64,000 nucleotides of DNA from Streptomyces sp. NBC_00582 (GCF_036345155.1 NZ_CP107772.1:620001-684000); one strand, 5' to 3'; numbered from the stretch's first letter, positions 45,876-55,165 are shown. The notes: generated by a model from the letters alone, not told the origin. Numbers and translations are program-made.

Positions 45876-45959
45876 GTGCTTACGTCCCTTCAGGGATTGG
45901 GCTGGTTGTCGCTGTGCCGGCCCCCGTGCCGGACGTGTGAGTGGGTTGCCGCTCGCGGT

Positions 45960-46205
45960 TCAGACGACAGTGACGTCGGTCCCGGCGTCCGCGCGGCGAT
46001 GGTGGTCGCGGGCGAGCAGCAGGTAGCTGCCGGCGGTCCAGGTACAGGCGCGGTCGCGGAGTCCCGGACGGGAGCCCAGATCGGGCCGTGCCAGTAGCCG
46101 TCGGCGAGGTAGTGCGGTGAGCTGGTCAGTTCGGTGGCGAGGCCGTACGGGGTGAGGCGGGCTTCGATCTGTTCGGCCGGCCGGTCTCGGACCTTGGGGG
46201 CAGTC
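45960..46205 (-). pseudogene. C-terminal remnant of an MGH1/GH63-like glycosidase
   Basis: Minus-strand RLTPYGLATELTSSPHYLAD and GYWHGPIWAP are the (alpha/alpha)6-barrel signature of GH63/MGH1-like glycosidases; it then jumps to WTAGSYLLLARDHHR, the usual last helix, with the segment between deleted. It lies between the importer and the secreted hydrolase, so the locus once had an intracellular glycosidase here. Confidence 0.65.
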
Positions 46206-46429
46206 GGTCGCCGAGCACGATCGGCATCAGGTCGAGGAGCTTGCGCTATGGGCAGGAGCTCCGCCGTGGGCCGGGCGGTCATGAACCGTTCGCCCGTCCC
46301 GCAACCCGTTTAGCAAGGCCAACTGGATGGCCTCGAGTGGACACAGCTCCAGACCTTGTCCACCAGTCGGGGCGCTGGTGCTAGCGCGGCGGCTCGTGCG
46401 AAGCTCCGCCGCGTGCAGGCGCTCCGGTG

Positions 46430-47254
46430 TCAGTCCTTGACGGCGCCGGCGGTCACGCCTGCGGCGACGTAGCGTTGGGCGAGGACGAGGATGACCGCGG
46501 CGGGCAGGGAGGCCACGACGGCCGTGGCCATGATGGCGTTCCACTGTTGGTTGTTGTTGCCGATGTAGTGGTAGATGCCGAGGGTGATCGGCTCATGGGC
46601 GCCGCCGTTGACGAGGGTGCTGGCGAAGACGAAGTCGGACCAGGACCACAGGAAGGCGAACAGGGACACCGTGACGATCGAGTTGCGGCTCATCGGCAGG
46701 ACGATCGACCGGAAGGTGCGCACGGGCCCGGCTCCGTCCATCTGTGCGGCTTGGAGGAGTTCGCCGGGGATGCCGGACATGAACGCGGTGAAGATGAGGA
46801 CGCCGAAGGGGACGGCGAGGGTGGAGTCGGCGACGATCAGGCCGGGCACGGACTGGAGCAGGCCGAGGCTGAGGTAGATGGCATAAAAACCCATCGCCAT
46901 GATGATGCCGGGGATCATCTGCGCGGCCAGGAGGACGAAGTTGAGGATTCCGCCGCCGCGCGGGCGCAGTTTGGCCAGGGCGTAGCCGGCGGGTGCGGCC
47001 AGCCCGATGGTCAGGGCCACGGTACCGAGGCCGATGACCAGACTCGTGCCGAGATAGGGCAACTGCTGGTCGACGACTGCCCGGTAGCCCGCCAAGGTGG
47101 CGTGGGCGGGGAACAGGTCCGGCGGGCTCTTGCGCATGTCCTGGTCGCGGGTGAAGGACACGTTGACCATCCAGTAGACCGGGAACAGCATGACCCCGGT
47201 CAGCAGCAGGCCCACGGCGGTCTTCCACCCCGTGCGGCGGGGGCTTCGGTTCAT
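46430..47254 (-). CDS. Carbohydrate ABC transporter permease (MalG type)
   Basis: 274 residues, six membrane helices. The EAA-like loop is QAAQMDGAGPVRTFRSIVLPMSRNSIV. ATG at 47254 overlaps the upstream permease stop (ATGA), implying coupled translation. Inner part of a CUT1 importer; no ATPase gene is linked, so a shared MsiK-type ATPase is expected. Confidence 0.92.
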   Translation of the reverse strand: MNRSPRRTGWKTAVGLLLTGVMLFPVYWMVNVSFTRDQDMRKSPPDLFPAHATLAGYRAVVDQQLPYLGTSLVIGLGTVALTIGLAAPAGYALAKLRPRGGGILNFVLLAAQMIPGIIMAMGFYAIYLSLGLLQSVPGLIVADSTLAVPFGVLIFTAFMSGIPGELLQAAQMDGAGPVRTFRSIVLPMSRNSIVTVSLFAFLWSWSDFVFASTLVNGGAHEPITLGIYHYIGNNNQQWNAIMATAVVASLPAAVILVLAQRYVAAGVTAGAVKD

Positions 47255-48234
47255 GACAGCGCCTGCTTTCGCTGAATCCTGACATGGATCAGACCGAACG
47301 CCAGAGCGGCGACGACCAGCAGGTTCCCGACGGCCGCGCCGGGGCCGAAGGCGGGCAGGAGGTTGCCGAAGCCGAGCTGGTAGGACCAGGTGGCGAAGGT
47401 GGTGGACGAGTCCGCCGGGCCGCCCTTGGTCATGATCCAGATGATGTCGAAGACCTTGAGCGTGTAGACGAGACCCAGGAGCAGGGTGATGGCGGACACC
47501 GGGCGCAGGAGCGGGAAGGTGATGCTCCAGAAGCGTCGCCAGGAGCCTGCGCCGTCGAGGGCCGCCGCCTCGTACAGGCTGGTGGGGATGGACTGCAGGC
47601 CGCTGTAGAGCACGACCAGATTGAAGGGGACGCCGATCCAGATGTTCGCGACGATCACCGACGTCAGCGACCAGGACGGCGAGGTCAGCCAATTCACCGG
47701 ACTGATTCCGACGGCGTGCAGTACGGCGTTGACGACACCGGAGTCGCTGTTGAGCATCCACGACCAGGTGGAGGCCGAGACGATCAGCGGCAGCAGCCAG
47801 GGCACCAGGAACAGGGCCCGCAGTGTGGTGGAGAGCCGGAAGTGCTGGTGGAAGAAGACCGCCAGCGCCAGGCCGATGACGTACTGGAAGACCAGGCACA
47901 CGGCGGTGAACACCACGGTGTGCAGCAGGGCGGGAGCGAAGGTCGGGTTGTCGAAGACGGTCCTGTAGTTCGTCAGCCCCGTGAACGGAGCGTCGCCCTG
48001 GACGAAGGAGCGGACCGTGTAGTTGCGCAGGCTCAGGTCGATGTTGCGGTAGAGGGGATAGGCGTAGAAGAGGGCGAGGTAGAGGGTCACCGGGGCGAGA
48101 AAGGCCCAGGCGGTCCACTGCGGGGAGGTGCGATGGGGCCGGGTGGTGGTGCGGGCGGCGACCGGGGCGGCGGTCGCCGCCCCGGTCCGGTCGAGCACCG
48201 GCCGGCGGTCCCGCAACTGTGTCGTGTGCTTCAT
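47251..48234 (-). CDS. Carbohydrate ABC transporter permease (MalF type)
   Basis: 327 residues, six predicted helices after a Arg/Thr-rich N-terminal tail of about 40 residues. EAA loop: LYEAAALDGAGSWRRFWSITFPLLRPV. ATG at 48234, 19 bp after the substrate-binding protein gene. Partner of the MalG-type permease for oligosaccharide import. Confidence 0.92.
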   Translation of the reverse strand: MKHTTQLRDRRPVLDRTGAATAAPVAARTTTRPHRTSPQWTAWAFLAPVTLYLALFYAYPLYRNIDLSLRNYTVRSFVQGDAPFTGLTNYRTVFDNPTFAPALLHTVVFTAVCLVFQYVIGLALAVFFHQHFRLSTTLRALFLVPWLLPLIVSASTWSWMLNSDSGVVNAVLHAVGISPVNWLTSPSWSLTSVIVANIWIGVPFNLVVLYSGLQSIPTSLYEAAALDGAGSWRRFWSITFPLLRPVSAITLLLGLVYTLKVFDIIWIMTKGGPADSSTTFATWSYQLGFGNLLPAFGPGAAVGNLLVVAALAFGLIHVRIQRKQALS

Positions 48235-48253
48235 CGGCTGGCGGGAGTCCTGG

Positions 48254-49492
48254 TTACTTGACGGCGGACTGTGCCGAGCCGAGAGCGTCCTTCGGCGACG
48301 CCGACCCGCTGAGGGCGGACTGGACCGCCTTCCACATCTGCTCGGAGATCTTGGGGTACCTGGTGCCCAGGTCGTCACTGGTGCGTCCCTTGGCGGCCTT
48401 CACCGCCTCCACCCACGGCTTCAGCTCCGCGTTCGCGGCCACCTGCTTGTCCTGAACCTGGCTGGTGGGGGCCACGTAGGACAGCGTGCTGTCGGTGTCG
48501 TACAGGTTCTGGGGGCTGGTCAGACAGGCAGCCAGCTTCTGGGAGGTGGCGTAGCGGTCGGTCTCGCCCTGAGCCGGGATGGTGACGAACTCACCGCCGG
48601 TCGGGGCGGCGGCGTTGCCTCCAGTGACGGTGGGGATGGGCAGGACTCCGTAGTCGAAGCCGGCCTTGTCGGCGTTGGTGAGCTGCCAGGTGCCGTTCTC
48701 CGCGAAAGCGTAGTCGCCGCTCGCGAACTCCTGCCAGCTGGTCGTCTGCGTGTTGTTGATCACCGAGTTGGGGGCGTAGCCCTTGTCCAGCCAGTTCTTC
48801 CACAGCGACAGCGCGGAGACCGCCTGGTCGGAGTCGAGCGCTGTCAGCTGGGCGCCCGAGCCCCAGAACCAGGGCAGGAACTGGAAGCTGCCCTCCTCCG
48901 TGCCGATCGCGGAGAACGTGATGCCCTTCTTGCCCGCCTTCTTGACCTTCGCCAGCGCCGCCGTCAGCGACGGCCAGTCCTTGACCGAGGCCACGTCCAC
49001 CCCGGCCTCCTTCAGCACCGCCTTGTTGTAATACAGGGCGAGGGTGTTCGCGCCGATCGGCGTACCGTAGATCTTCCCCTTCACCTGGCCGGCCGCGAGG
49101 AGGTTGCGGTCCACCGCGGCCACGTCCAGCCCGTTCTCCTCGGTCGAGGTGAGCACGCCCGCCTCCGCCAGGGTCGACACCACCGGATTGTCGACAATGA
49201 GGACGTCCGCGGAGTTGCCCTGCTGCGCCGCCAGCAGCGCCTTGTTCGTCAGGTCGCTGGTGTCGAGCGCGGTCCGTTTGATCTTCACGCCGGCCTTGGT
49301 GCCACAGCCGTCCAGCAGCTTCACCCACGCCGAGCTCTTGTCGAACTGCGGGTACGGGTCCCAGATCGTGTACGTGCCGTTGTCCTCGGCCTTCTGCGAG
49401 CTGCCGCCCGCGCCGGAGGAGCACGCGGTGGCGGTGACGGCGACGACGGTCAGGACGGCGGCGGTGAGACACCGTCCGGCAGATCTGTTCAT
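48254..49492 (-). CDS. Sugar ABC transporter substrate-binding lipoprotein
   Basis: 412 residues. Signal peptide with lipobox TATAC (C24 lipidated). Family 1 extracellular solute-binding protein: TYTIWDPYPQFDKSSAWVKLLDGCG, YYNKAVLKEAGVD, GTWQLTNADKAGFDYGVLPIP. Ligand unknown, probably the oligosaccharide released by the hydrolases of the locus. Two tandem palindromes lie immediately upstream. Confidence 0.92.
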   Translation of the reverse strand: MNRSAGRCLTAAVLTVVAVTATACSSGAGGSSQKAEDNGTYTIWDPYPQFDKSSAWVKLLDGCGTKAGVKIKRTALDTSDLTNKALLAAQQGNSADVLIVDNPVVSTLAEAGVLTSTEENGLDVAAVDRNLLAAGQVKGKIYGTPIGANTLALYYNKAVLKEAGVDVASVKDWPSLTAALAKVKKAGKKGITFSAIGTEEGSFQFLPWFWGSGAQLTALDSDQAVSALSLWKNWLDKGYAPNSVINNTQTTSWQEFASGDYAFAENGTWQLTNADKAGFDYGVLPIPTVTGGNAAAPTGGEFVTIPAQGETDRYATSQKLAACLTSPQNLYDTDSTLSYVAPTSQVQDKQVAANAELKPWVEAVKAAKGRTSDDLGTRYPKISEQMWKAVQSALSGSASPKDALGSAQSAVK

Positions 49493-49512
49493 GGGTGTTC
49501 CTCATGGGTTTT

Positions 49513-49548
49513 GGCACAGGTGTGCCCTGAGATCGGCACAGGTGTGCC
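49513..49548. promoter_or_regulatory. Tandem palindromes before the substrate-binding protein gene
   Basis: GGCACAGGTGTGCC occurs twice, at 49513-49526 and 49535-49548, a 22-bp offset (about two helix turns), 20 bp before the ATG at 49492. It differs from the LacI palindrome TCGAACCGGTTCGA, so it may bind another regulator or be part of the leader. Confidence 0.6.
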
Positions 49549-49630
49549 CGGGGAGGGGTGACAGGAGGCTGTCGCCGCCCCCATGGCGGTGAGTTGCCTC
49601 GGTCCGCCGGTATGGGGTGCGGGGTGACGG

Positions 49631-50740
49631 TCAGGGGTGTGTGGGTGCGCCGAAGTCCGCGGCGGCGTCGGCGGGTGAGGTGCCAGCGGGTGCGGTGCTC
49701 GCTCGCAACGAGATCGGCGGCGCAAGCAGGTGGTGCCGGGCCGGTGTATCGGGGTGGTCGAGCCGCTCGGCGAGCAGGTCGACCGCGAGGCGGCCCATCT
49801 GCTCCGCCGGTACGTCGGCCGCAGTCAACTGCGGGGTCATCGTCTCCGCCCAGCGGCTGGCCACGACGCCAGTGACGGAGAAGTCGCGTGGCACATGACG
49901 GCCGGCCTGCGCCAGCCCTCGGTAGAGGCCGCCGAGTGCGGCCTCGTTCAAGGTGACCAGAGCCGTCGTGGCGGGGTCGTCCTGCAGGATCCGCTCCAAA
50001 CAGGCGAGACCCGAGGCGGCGTCGTCCCCACAGCAGTACGTCTGGACGGTGAGGCCGCGTTCCGCCGCGGCCTTGGTGAATCCGTCAAGCCCACGGTGGG
50101 CGGACTCGTACCCGGCCCGCAGGAGTTGCTCGGGCCGGTTGACGAGGGCGATCCTGCGATGGCCCAGGTCCGCGAGGTGGTGCACACAGGCCGCCGCCAG
50201 TGCCGTATGGTCCAGGCCTACCCACCAGCCGCCCTCCGGGTGGGCGGTGCGGCCGATGGCAACGGAGGGGAAGTCGACCGCGGTGAGGTGGTCGAGCCGG
50301 TCGTCCTGCAGCCGGATCTCCATCAGGATCGCGCCGTCAACCCGCCGCTCGCCCAGCAGTCGCTGGAACGAGCGGTCGCTGTCCACACCGCTCGGCGACA
50401 GCAGCACGTCGTAGTCGTAGGCCGCGGCGGCCTCCACCACGCTGCCGATGAAGTCCAACTGCATCCCGGTGTAGTGGTTACCGGCCGGCGGGAAGACCAG
50501 ACCGAGGGTGCTGGTCCGGCCGTTGGCAAGGGCCCGCGCACTCGCGTTGGGCTGGTAGCCCATCTTGTCGATGACCCGCTGGATCCTCTGACGGGTTTCC
50601 TCGGACACGGGGCGCTTCCCGCTCAGTGCGTAGGACACGGTGCTCCGCGAGACACCGGCCCGCTTGGCTATCTCACCGATGTTCACGGGGCTCCTTGCCG
50701 AGGTTGGCCGAGGCTGATCGAACCGGTTCGATGATTCCAT
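49631..50740 (-). CDS. LacI family transcriptional regulator
   Basis: About 350-369 residues. HTH VNIGEIAKRAGVSRSTVSYALSGKRPVSEETRQRIQ with hinge YQPNASARALANGRTSTLGLV, then a periplasmic-binding-protein-like sugar domain. Starts: ATG at 50740 would place an operator inside the coding region; the GTG before NIGEIAKRAGVS (50686) is an alternative and would leave the operator upstream. Transcribed towards the importer, which it probably represses until sugar binds. Confidence 0.9.
   Translation of the reverse strand: MESSNRFDQPRPTSARSPVNIGEIAKRAGVSRSTVSYALSGKRPVSEETRQRIQRVIDKMGYQPNASARALANGRTSTLGLVFPPAGNHYTGMQLDFIGSVVEAAAAYDYDVLLSPSGVDSDRSFQRLLGERRVDGAILMEIRLQDDRLDHLTAVDFPSVAIGRTAHPEGGWWVGLDHTALAAACVHHLADLGHRRIALVNRPEQLLRAGYESAHRGLDGFTKAAAERGLTVQTYCCGDDAASGLACLERILQDDPATTALVTLNEAALGGLYRGLAQAGRHVPRDFSVTGVVASRWAETMTPQLTAADVPAEQMGRLAVDLLAERLDHPDTPARHHLLAPPISLRASTAPAGTSPADAAADFGAPTHP
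50717..50732. promoter_or_regulatory. LacI-type operator 1
   Basis: ATCGAACCGGTTCGAT, a perfect 16-bp palindrome with the central CG typical of LacI-family sites, overlapping the 5' end of the longest regulator frame. Confidence 0.75.
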
Positions 50741-50767
50741 GGAACGAAATCAGCCAGATGCCGATCG

Positions 50768-50781
50768 TCGAACCGGTTCGC
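50768..50781. promoter_or_regulatory. LacI-type operator 2
   Basis: TCGAACCGGTTCGC, one base off the perfect palindrome, 51 bp upstream of operator 1. The pair frames the regulator's promoter. Confidence 0.7.
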
Positions 50782-50913
50782 GTGAAGTGAAGGTAGGAGC
50801 AACCCGAACCAGTGTCAACGCCTCGCACCGAATTTGACGTAACGGCCCTCGAACGCCGGTACACGGATGCGTAATGCCTGGCCTGCGGGTGTTCATGCGC
50901 TTACCTAGATGAG

Positions 50914-51018
50914 TCAGGTGCCCGATTTCACCAGACGGAAGCGCCCTGGTGCCCTCAGAGCGGGCCAACGGACACGCTCGGAGAGACCCGTGCCGGAGGT
51001 GTGGGTGACCAGTTTCAT
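50914..51018 (-). CDS. Short ORF behind a third LacI operator
   Basis: 34 residues, MKLVTHTSGTGLSERVRWPALR onwards. The ATG at 51018 is 12 bp from operator 3 but has no clear ribosome binding site. Unrecognised; the start could be the remnant of a larger enzyme gene once controlled by this operator. Confidence 0.25.
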   Translation of the reverse strand: MKLVTHTSGTGLSERVRWPALRAPGRFRLVKSGT

Positions 51019-51030
51019 GGTGACGCGCTT

Positions 51031-51044
51031 TCGAACCGGTTCGA
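51031..51044. promoter_or_regulatory. LacI-type operator 3
   Basis: TCGAACCGGTTCGA, perfect, 290 bp beyond the regulator gene and next to no intact gene. Apart from operators 2 and 3 and the short ORF, the 50741-51276 stretch holds nothing I can assign. Confidence 0.7.
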
Positions 51045-51276
51045 TATCGTAGCGCTCAGCCAAACGATCGCGTACGACGCGGGGACAACAGCCGCGAGGG
51101 CAGGCGGCGTACAGGCCATCACCGATCCGCATCACGGGCACTGGGCGGGACGTCGAACCAGCCCGGCGAAGGCGCCGACGGCATCGCCCTCGCCACCGGG
51201 GTTTGGTATGAGCCGTACCAACGATGAGGGCAGCCTTCCGGCGTGATCGACGGTCCTGCCGACGCGACCTGGGACC

Positions 51277-51960
51277 GTGAAACTCGAGGACCTCTTCCTG
51301 CGCATCGGCCACCGTTTCGGCCGCGCCGACCTGCGATGCCGCATGCGGGACCACGTACGCGCGCTGCTCGGCCCGGTCCGCTGCAAAAGCGGCCGGCAAC
51401 TGGCCGAACACGCAGGCCAGCACACCCCCGACGGCCTGCAACGGCTACCGCGCGGAGCGCCTGACCGCCGACGACGTCCGCGACGACCTGCAGGCATACG
51501 TCGCCGACAAGCTCCGGTCCCCCGCTTCGGCCGTATCGGCCACCTCTTCATCCAGGCACCGGATGAGGCAGGGGACCAACGCTCGTGCGGCGACGGCGCC
51601 GAAGGCGTGCGCGTCCATGACAGGGCGGCCGTCCAGCTCCCGGCGATCGAGGACTTCGACGGTGACCGGCCCACCCATCACCGCTGGGCGCTGACCCGGC
51701 GCAGTACCAGCGGAGCCGACCAGGTGCGCCTGCTACCTCGCCTACGCGCCGGTGCGCACCGACGTCGACTGGCTCGCACCGGTTCCACCATGGTCCCGCT
51801 CACTGTGGCAGAAGTCTGGCGGCTCCTGGCGGCTGGGCCCGCACATCGGCCCCACCCACTATTCGCGTCGATGCGCTGAGATCGTCGCGATGGCGGCGAA
51901 GGTGTCAGGCCTCGGCCAGGCACTGTCACCACCGACGACGCCTCAGACCAGGCCAAACAG
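51277..51960 (+). mobile_element. IS701-type transposase remnant
   Basis: Plus-strand blocks in several frames match IS701-family transposases: KLEDLFLRIGHRFGRADLRC with MRDHVRALLGPV, QLAEHAGQHTPDGLQRL, DDVRDDLQAYVADKL, SCGDGAEGVRVHDRAAVQLP, FDGDRPTHHRWALTRRSTSG and YLAYAPV. The DDE core segment around the first Asp is deleted, so it is immobile. Inverted repeats were not found. Confidence 0.75.
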
Positions 51961-52097
51961 CGAAACGCTGCCGGATTACCAGGGCCCCCGGAGGGAGCGG
52001 AGACGCGGGACCGGCAGCGCGGGCAGACCCGGGAGTCCGGGCACGCCCGCCACCGCCGCACCTTCACCCACTACGCGGTGCTCAACCGGCCGGCGGG

Positions 52098-52320
52098 CTA
52101 GACGCGGCGCAGCCGGAGCAGGAACTGGCAGCCGCCGGAGCGGCCGTCGGCGTCGATGCCGATCGTCACCGGGGTGCCGTCGAACACCGAGCGGTACTGG
52201 CCCGCCGGGAGGGTGTTGACGCACTGGCCGCCGTCGCCGTCGGCGTAGAACTGGACGTCGAGGACGACGTCGGAGCGGCCCGAGACGGTGAAGGTGAGGT
52301 TGCACCAGCCCCTGTTCGGC
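52098..52320 (-). pseudogene. C-terminal fragment of an unrecognised protein
   Basis: Minus-strand CNLTFTVSGRSDVVLDVQFYADGDGG ... PAGQYRSVFDGTPVTIGIDADGRSGGCQFLLRLRRV looks like an authentic beta-rich C-terminus ending at 52098, but upstream (above about 52310) the frame loses protein character. The stretch 52320-52679 has a plus-strand frame that also looks coding in part (REVWFQINRGPVTAGRNMPI) without a recognisable family. Confidence 0.35.
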
Positions 52321-52679
52321 AACCATCGTGAGGTCTGGTTCCAGATCAACCGCGGCCCGGTGACAGCCGGCCGGAACATGCCGATCCCCTGGAACCGGGG
52401 CCGGCTGACAACCGGCCGCCTGCAAGGCAACCAGTTCGGGACGAACGCCCTGCTGAGCGCGGGAAGTGCGATGTTCCCCGATCGCCATGCCCTCGTCGAG
52501 GGCACCTCGGCCGAGGCGCGGGCGTACCGACGGTATGTCGCCAGGCTGCACAATCCTCTTCCTCTTCTTGTCGGACGGCCGGTCCGCCCTGAGTTCGGTA
52601 TGAGGACGCGGCAGCCTCACCGAGGACAGCCGACTGTCGCGGGTGGCCGACGCCGCGGGAACACGGTTATCGTGCGCGG

Positions 52680-53396
52680 ATGTCGTATCGACTCGATGCC
52701 GTCGTAGGTGACTTTGACCGCTTGCGAAGCCGGGCCGTAGGAGTGCCGGGGGCGGTGGTCGCCCCGCTCAGGCAACGGATGGGGCTGCTGCCACTGTCCA
52801 CCGCACACCGTGTCGACCTGCCGAGAATGCTCTGCGACTTCTCGCAAGATGGACCGGTGGCCCATGTGCAAGCGGACTTCTGGGGCGGCGAAGGGGATCA
52901 GACCGCCGCCTTGTGGCGGGCTGGTGTACGGGAATGGGGGCCAGTGCACACCTCGGAATTCAGCGGTCCGCGGGAGGACTGGCCGATCAACGCGGCGCTC
53001 GCCCGGCTCGGTGTGGCGTCGGCCGGCCCCGGCGCGCCGGATCACCACGATCTGTTCGCGGAGGTGGGCCTCGGCCAAGGACGGGACGAGGAGGACTGGG
53101 GCCGGGCCGCCCTGAAGGCGCACGACGCGGCCGACTACGACGAGTGGCATGCGAGAGAGCGGGCTGAGCGCGAGGCCGAGGAGCATGCCGCAGCCGAGCG
53201 AGCCCTCTACGAACGGCTGCCCGACATCCCGGTGCCCCTCAACGGCAAGGACATCATTGCCCTCCTCGGCCTACCTCAAGGTCGCACGATAGGAGCGGCC
53301 ATCCGCCATCTTCAGCAACTCCACATCGACCGCGGCCCCCAGTCCCGCGAAGAAGCCGAAGCCGCACTGCGCACCTGGGCGGCAGAGCAAGGTTGA
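52680..53396 (+). CDS. Hypothetical protein with polyA-polymerase-like C-terminal motif
   Basis: 238 residues. Start MSYRLDAVVGDFDRLRSRA is a frequent beginning of Streptomyces hypothetical proteins. The middle (about 150-180) is a highly charged helix (AREREAEEHAAAERAL type). The end, VPLNGKDIIALLGLPQGRTIGAAIRHLQQLH and so on, resembles the RNA-binding end of CCA-adding enzymes/polyA polymerases, here without the catalytic head. Function unknown. A purine-poor leader precedes the ATG. Confidence 0.7.
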   Translation: MSYRLDAVVGDFDRLRSRAVGVPGAVVAPLRQRMGLLPLSTAHRVDLPRMLCDFSQDGPVAHVQADFWGGEGDQTAALWRAGVREWGPVHTSEFSGPREDWPINAALARLGVASAGPGAPDHHDLFAEVGLGQGRDEEDWGRAALKAHDAADYDEWHARERAEREAEEHAAAERALYERLPDIPVPLNGKDIIALLGLPQGRTIGAAIRHLQQLHIDRGPQSREEAEAALRTWAAEQG

Positions 53397-53447
53397 CCCC
53401 GCCGCTGCGGGGGCACACGCTCAGGTCTCTCATGCGCCGGACACAGG

Positions 53448-53969
53448 TCAACTCCGCCGGGCGCGGGCGATGGTGTCGAACACCCACTTGCGGAACACCA
53501 GCCGCGGGACGAGGCGGCCTGCGATGTCGAAAGAGAGCGAAAAGCTCACGCTTCCGCGCAGATCCCGGTGCACGGTCCGGACGTCGACGCGGGTGTCCGG
53601 CAGGTGCCAGGCCGACCCCCAGGGGCCGATACGGTTGATCCTGGCGTGGATACGGTCCCCGTACACCAGGGCGGCACAGCCGTGTTCCTTGGCCCTGGCC
53701 GCGGGGACGGCAACAGACCAGCGGCTGAACTCGTCGAGATACCCGTACTGGGACATCTCCCGAAAGGTGATCCTCTCCATCCGCGCGTTCTCCGGGCCGT
53801 CGAGGTGCACCACGAGCTGAGGCACCCCCGTGCGGCGCCGCCAGTGGGCGGGCAGGTCCCGCACGACGCAGTCCAGTATCCGCAGGACGTCAGCGCGCAC
53901 CGCGGGGTCCAACGCCTGGAGTTCCCTCAGCATGAATGCCCCGGTCTCGTTCACCCCGCAAGGATCCAT
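53448..53969 (-). CDS. Hypothetical protein
   Basis: 173 residues starting MDPCGVNETGAFMLRELQAL at an ATG with GGAGG five bases upstream. No family recognised: soluble, no signal peptide, an Arg-rich C-terminus (FDTIARARRS). The frame stays open far upstream of the ATG but loses protein character there. Confidence 0.6.
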   Translation of the reverse strand: MDPCGVNETGAFMLRELQALDPAVRADVLRILDCVVRDLPAHWRRRTGVPQLVVHLDGPENARMERITFREMSQYGYLDEFSRWSVAVPAARAKEHGCAALVYGDRIHARINRIGPWGSAWHLPDTRVDVRTVHRDLRGSVSFSLSFDIAGRLVPRLVFRKWVFDTIARARRS

Positions 53970-54552
53970 GGAAGCCTCCGTCGGCTCAACGGCGCGGCAC
54001 CGGCGGCCTGCAACGCCGATGTGCGCCACGTCACCGAGAACGGGCGGGGCATCGTGGAACAACTCCCGGTGGTTGACCGTTCTTCTGTACGTGGCTGCGG
54101 AGGGGACAGTGTCCCCGGGCCTCTCCCCTTGCCCGTGGGGACGATCGTTCGGCTGAAGCCCCACGGAGCCTTTCGCCGCGAGGCGACCGCCCTCCGCGCC
54201 ACCACAGCGGCCCCGGCTGGTCTCCCCCGTCCAGCCGGGGCTTCTCGCATCCGCGTACCGGGGCAGGTAGGTGGTGGGGGTCTCCCGGACGGTCAGCAAC
54301 CAGCCGGGCGCGGTGTGCCCCTCGGGGCTCCTGCCGCTGTCGTCGTCCCCCGATCGGCGACGCCGGTTCGGTGTGATGTCCGGCTCGGTCACGCCGAGGT
54401 GCTCGTCCTCGCTCGCCTACTCCTGGCCCGGCGTGCGTTGCGTGGAGGCGGACGTCACTCGCCCGTGGGGTCCATGAGCTGCTCGGCGGCGGTGGTGTTG
54501 CCCCTGTTGCAGGCCGCGTCGAGGTTCTGTTGCCGCTGCCGGTCTGTCTTGG
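53970..54552. other. Long gap without an assignable gene
   Basis: 580 bp. It contains a perfect short palindrome GGGGACAGTGTCCCC at 54102-54116 with TTGACC 24 bp before it; no gene start follows. The rest shows no coding sequence with recognisable motifs. Confidence 0.4.
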
Positions 54553-55071
54553 TCAGGAGAGGCCGGACAGTCTGAGGACCGCCTCCGCGGTCTCGTCGTC
54601 GATACGGCGGCCGAGTCGCTCCAGTACCTCCGCTCCTTGGCGCAAGGTACCCCGCTCGACGGAGCGCCGTACGCCCGTGTCGAGTTCGTGCCAGATCAGC
54701 GGGTTCGCGGTGAGGACGCGGGGGTCTAGTTCCAGGCGGTTGCCCCGGATGTCCCGCAGGACCAGGTGGGCGGAGGCGCCGTCGTACTGCCGTACGGTCA
54801 CCAGGGCGTCCGTGCGTACCATGCGCCTCCGCCACGGGGTGCGTACCGCGAGCCAGCCGGGGCCCGCTGACACCCGGGGTGGCAGCAGGACGGCGCACAT
54901 CGCGTTCGACAGGGCGGCCCAGAGCAGGGCGCGCGCGGGTGTCAGGCTTCCGGCGTCCCAGTCGACCAGCATCGCCATCGCGCAGAAGACCAGGGCGCAG
55001 CCCACCGCGAACCGGACGCTGTCACTCCAGTGGCGGTCGCCGGCGGGGTCCGGTGGTCCGTTCCGTCGCAT
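54553..55071 (-). CDS. Membrane-associated hypothetical protein
   Basis: 172 residues. Two hydrophobic segments (VRFAVGCALVFCAMAMLVDW and ARALLWAALSNAMCAVLLPP), then a soluble part reading GWLAVRTPWRRRMVRTDALVTVRQYDGASAHLVLRDIRGNRLELDPRVLTANPLIWHELDTGVRRS, which looks like a small PH-like domain found in Streptomyces membrane proteins of unknown role. Start ATG at 55071. Confidence 0.7.
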   Translation of the reverse strand: MRRNGPPDPAGDRHWSDSVRFAVGCALVFCAMAMLVDWDAGSLTPARALLWAALSNAMCAVLLPPRVSAGPGWLAVRTPWRRRMVRTDALVTVRQYDGASAHLVLRDIRGNRLELDPRVLTANPLIWHELDTGVRRSVERGTLRQGAEVLERLGRRIDDETAEAVLRLSGLS

Positions 55072-55165
55072 GGCGCCGACGCTAGGCCGCCGAGCGAGGA
55101 CCGGGGGCTTCCGCTTACGGGTCCCTGACGCCGTGCAGGCGAGTCTTGACGGGATTCTGACGTCC

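Noticed and set aside
54102..54116. GGGGACAGTGTCCCC as another operator copy of the MmyB-type regulators
   Set aside because: Spacing is 7 rather than 11-13 bases, no GGAAT core and no gene start follows.
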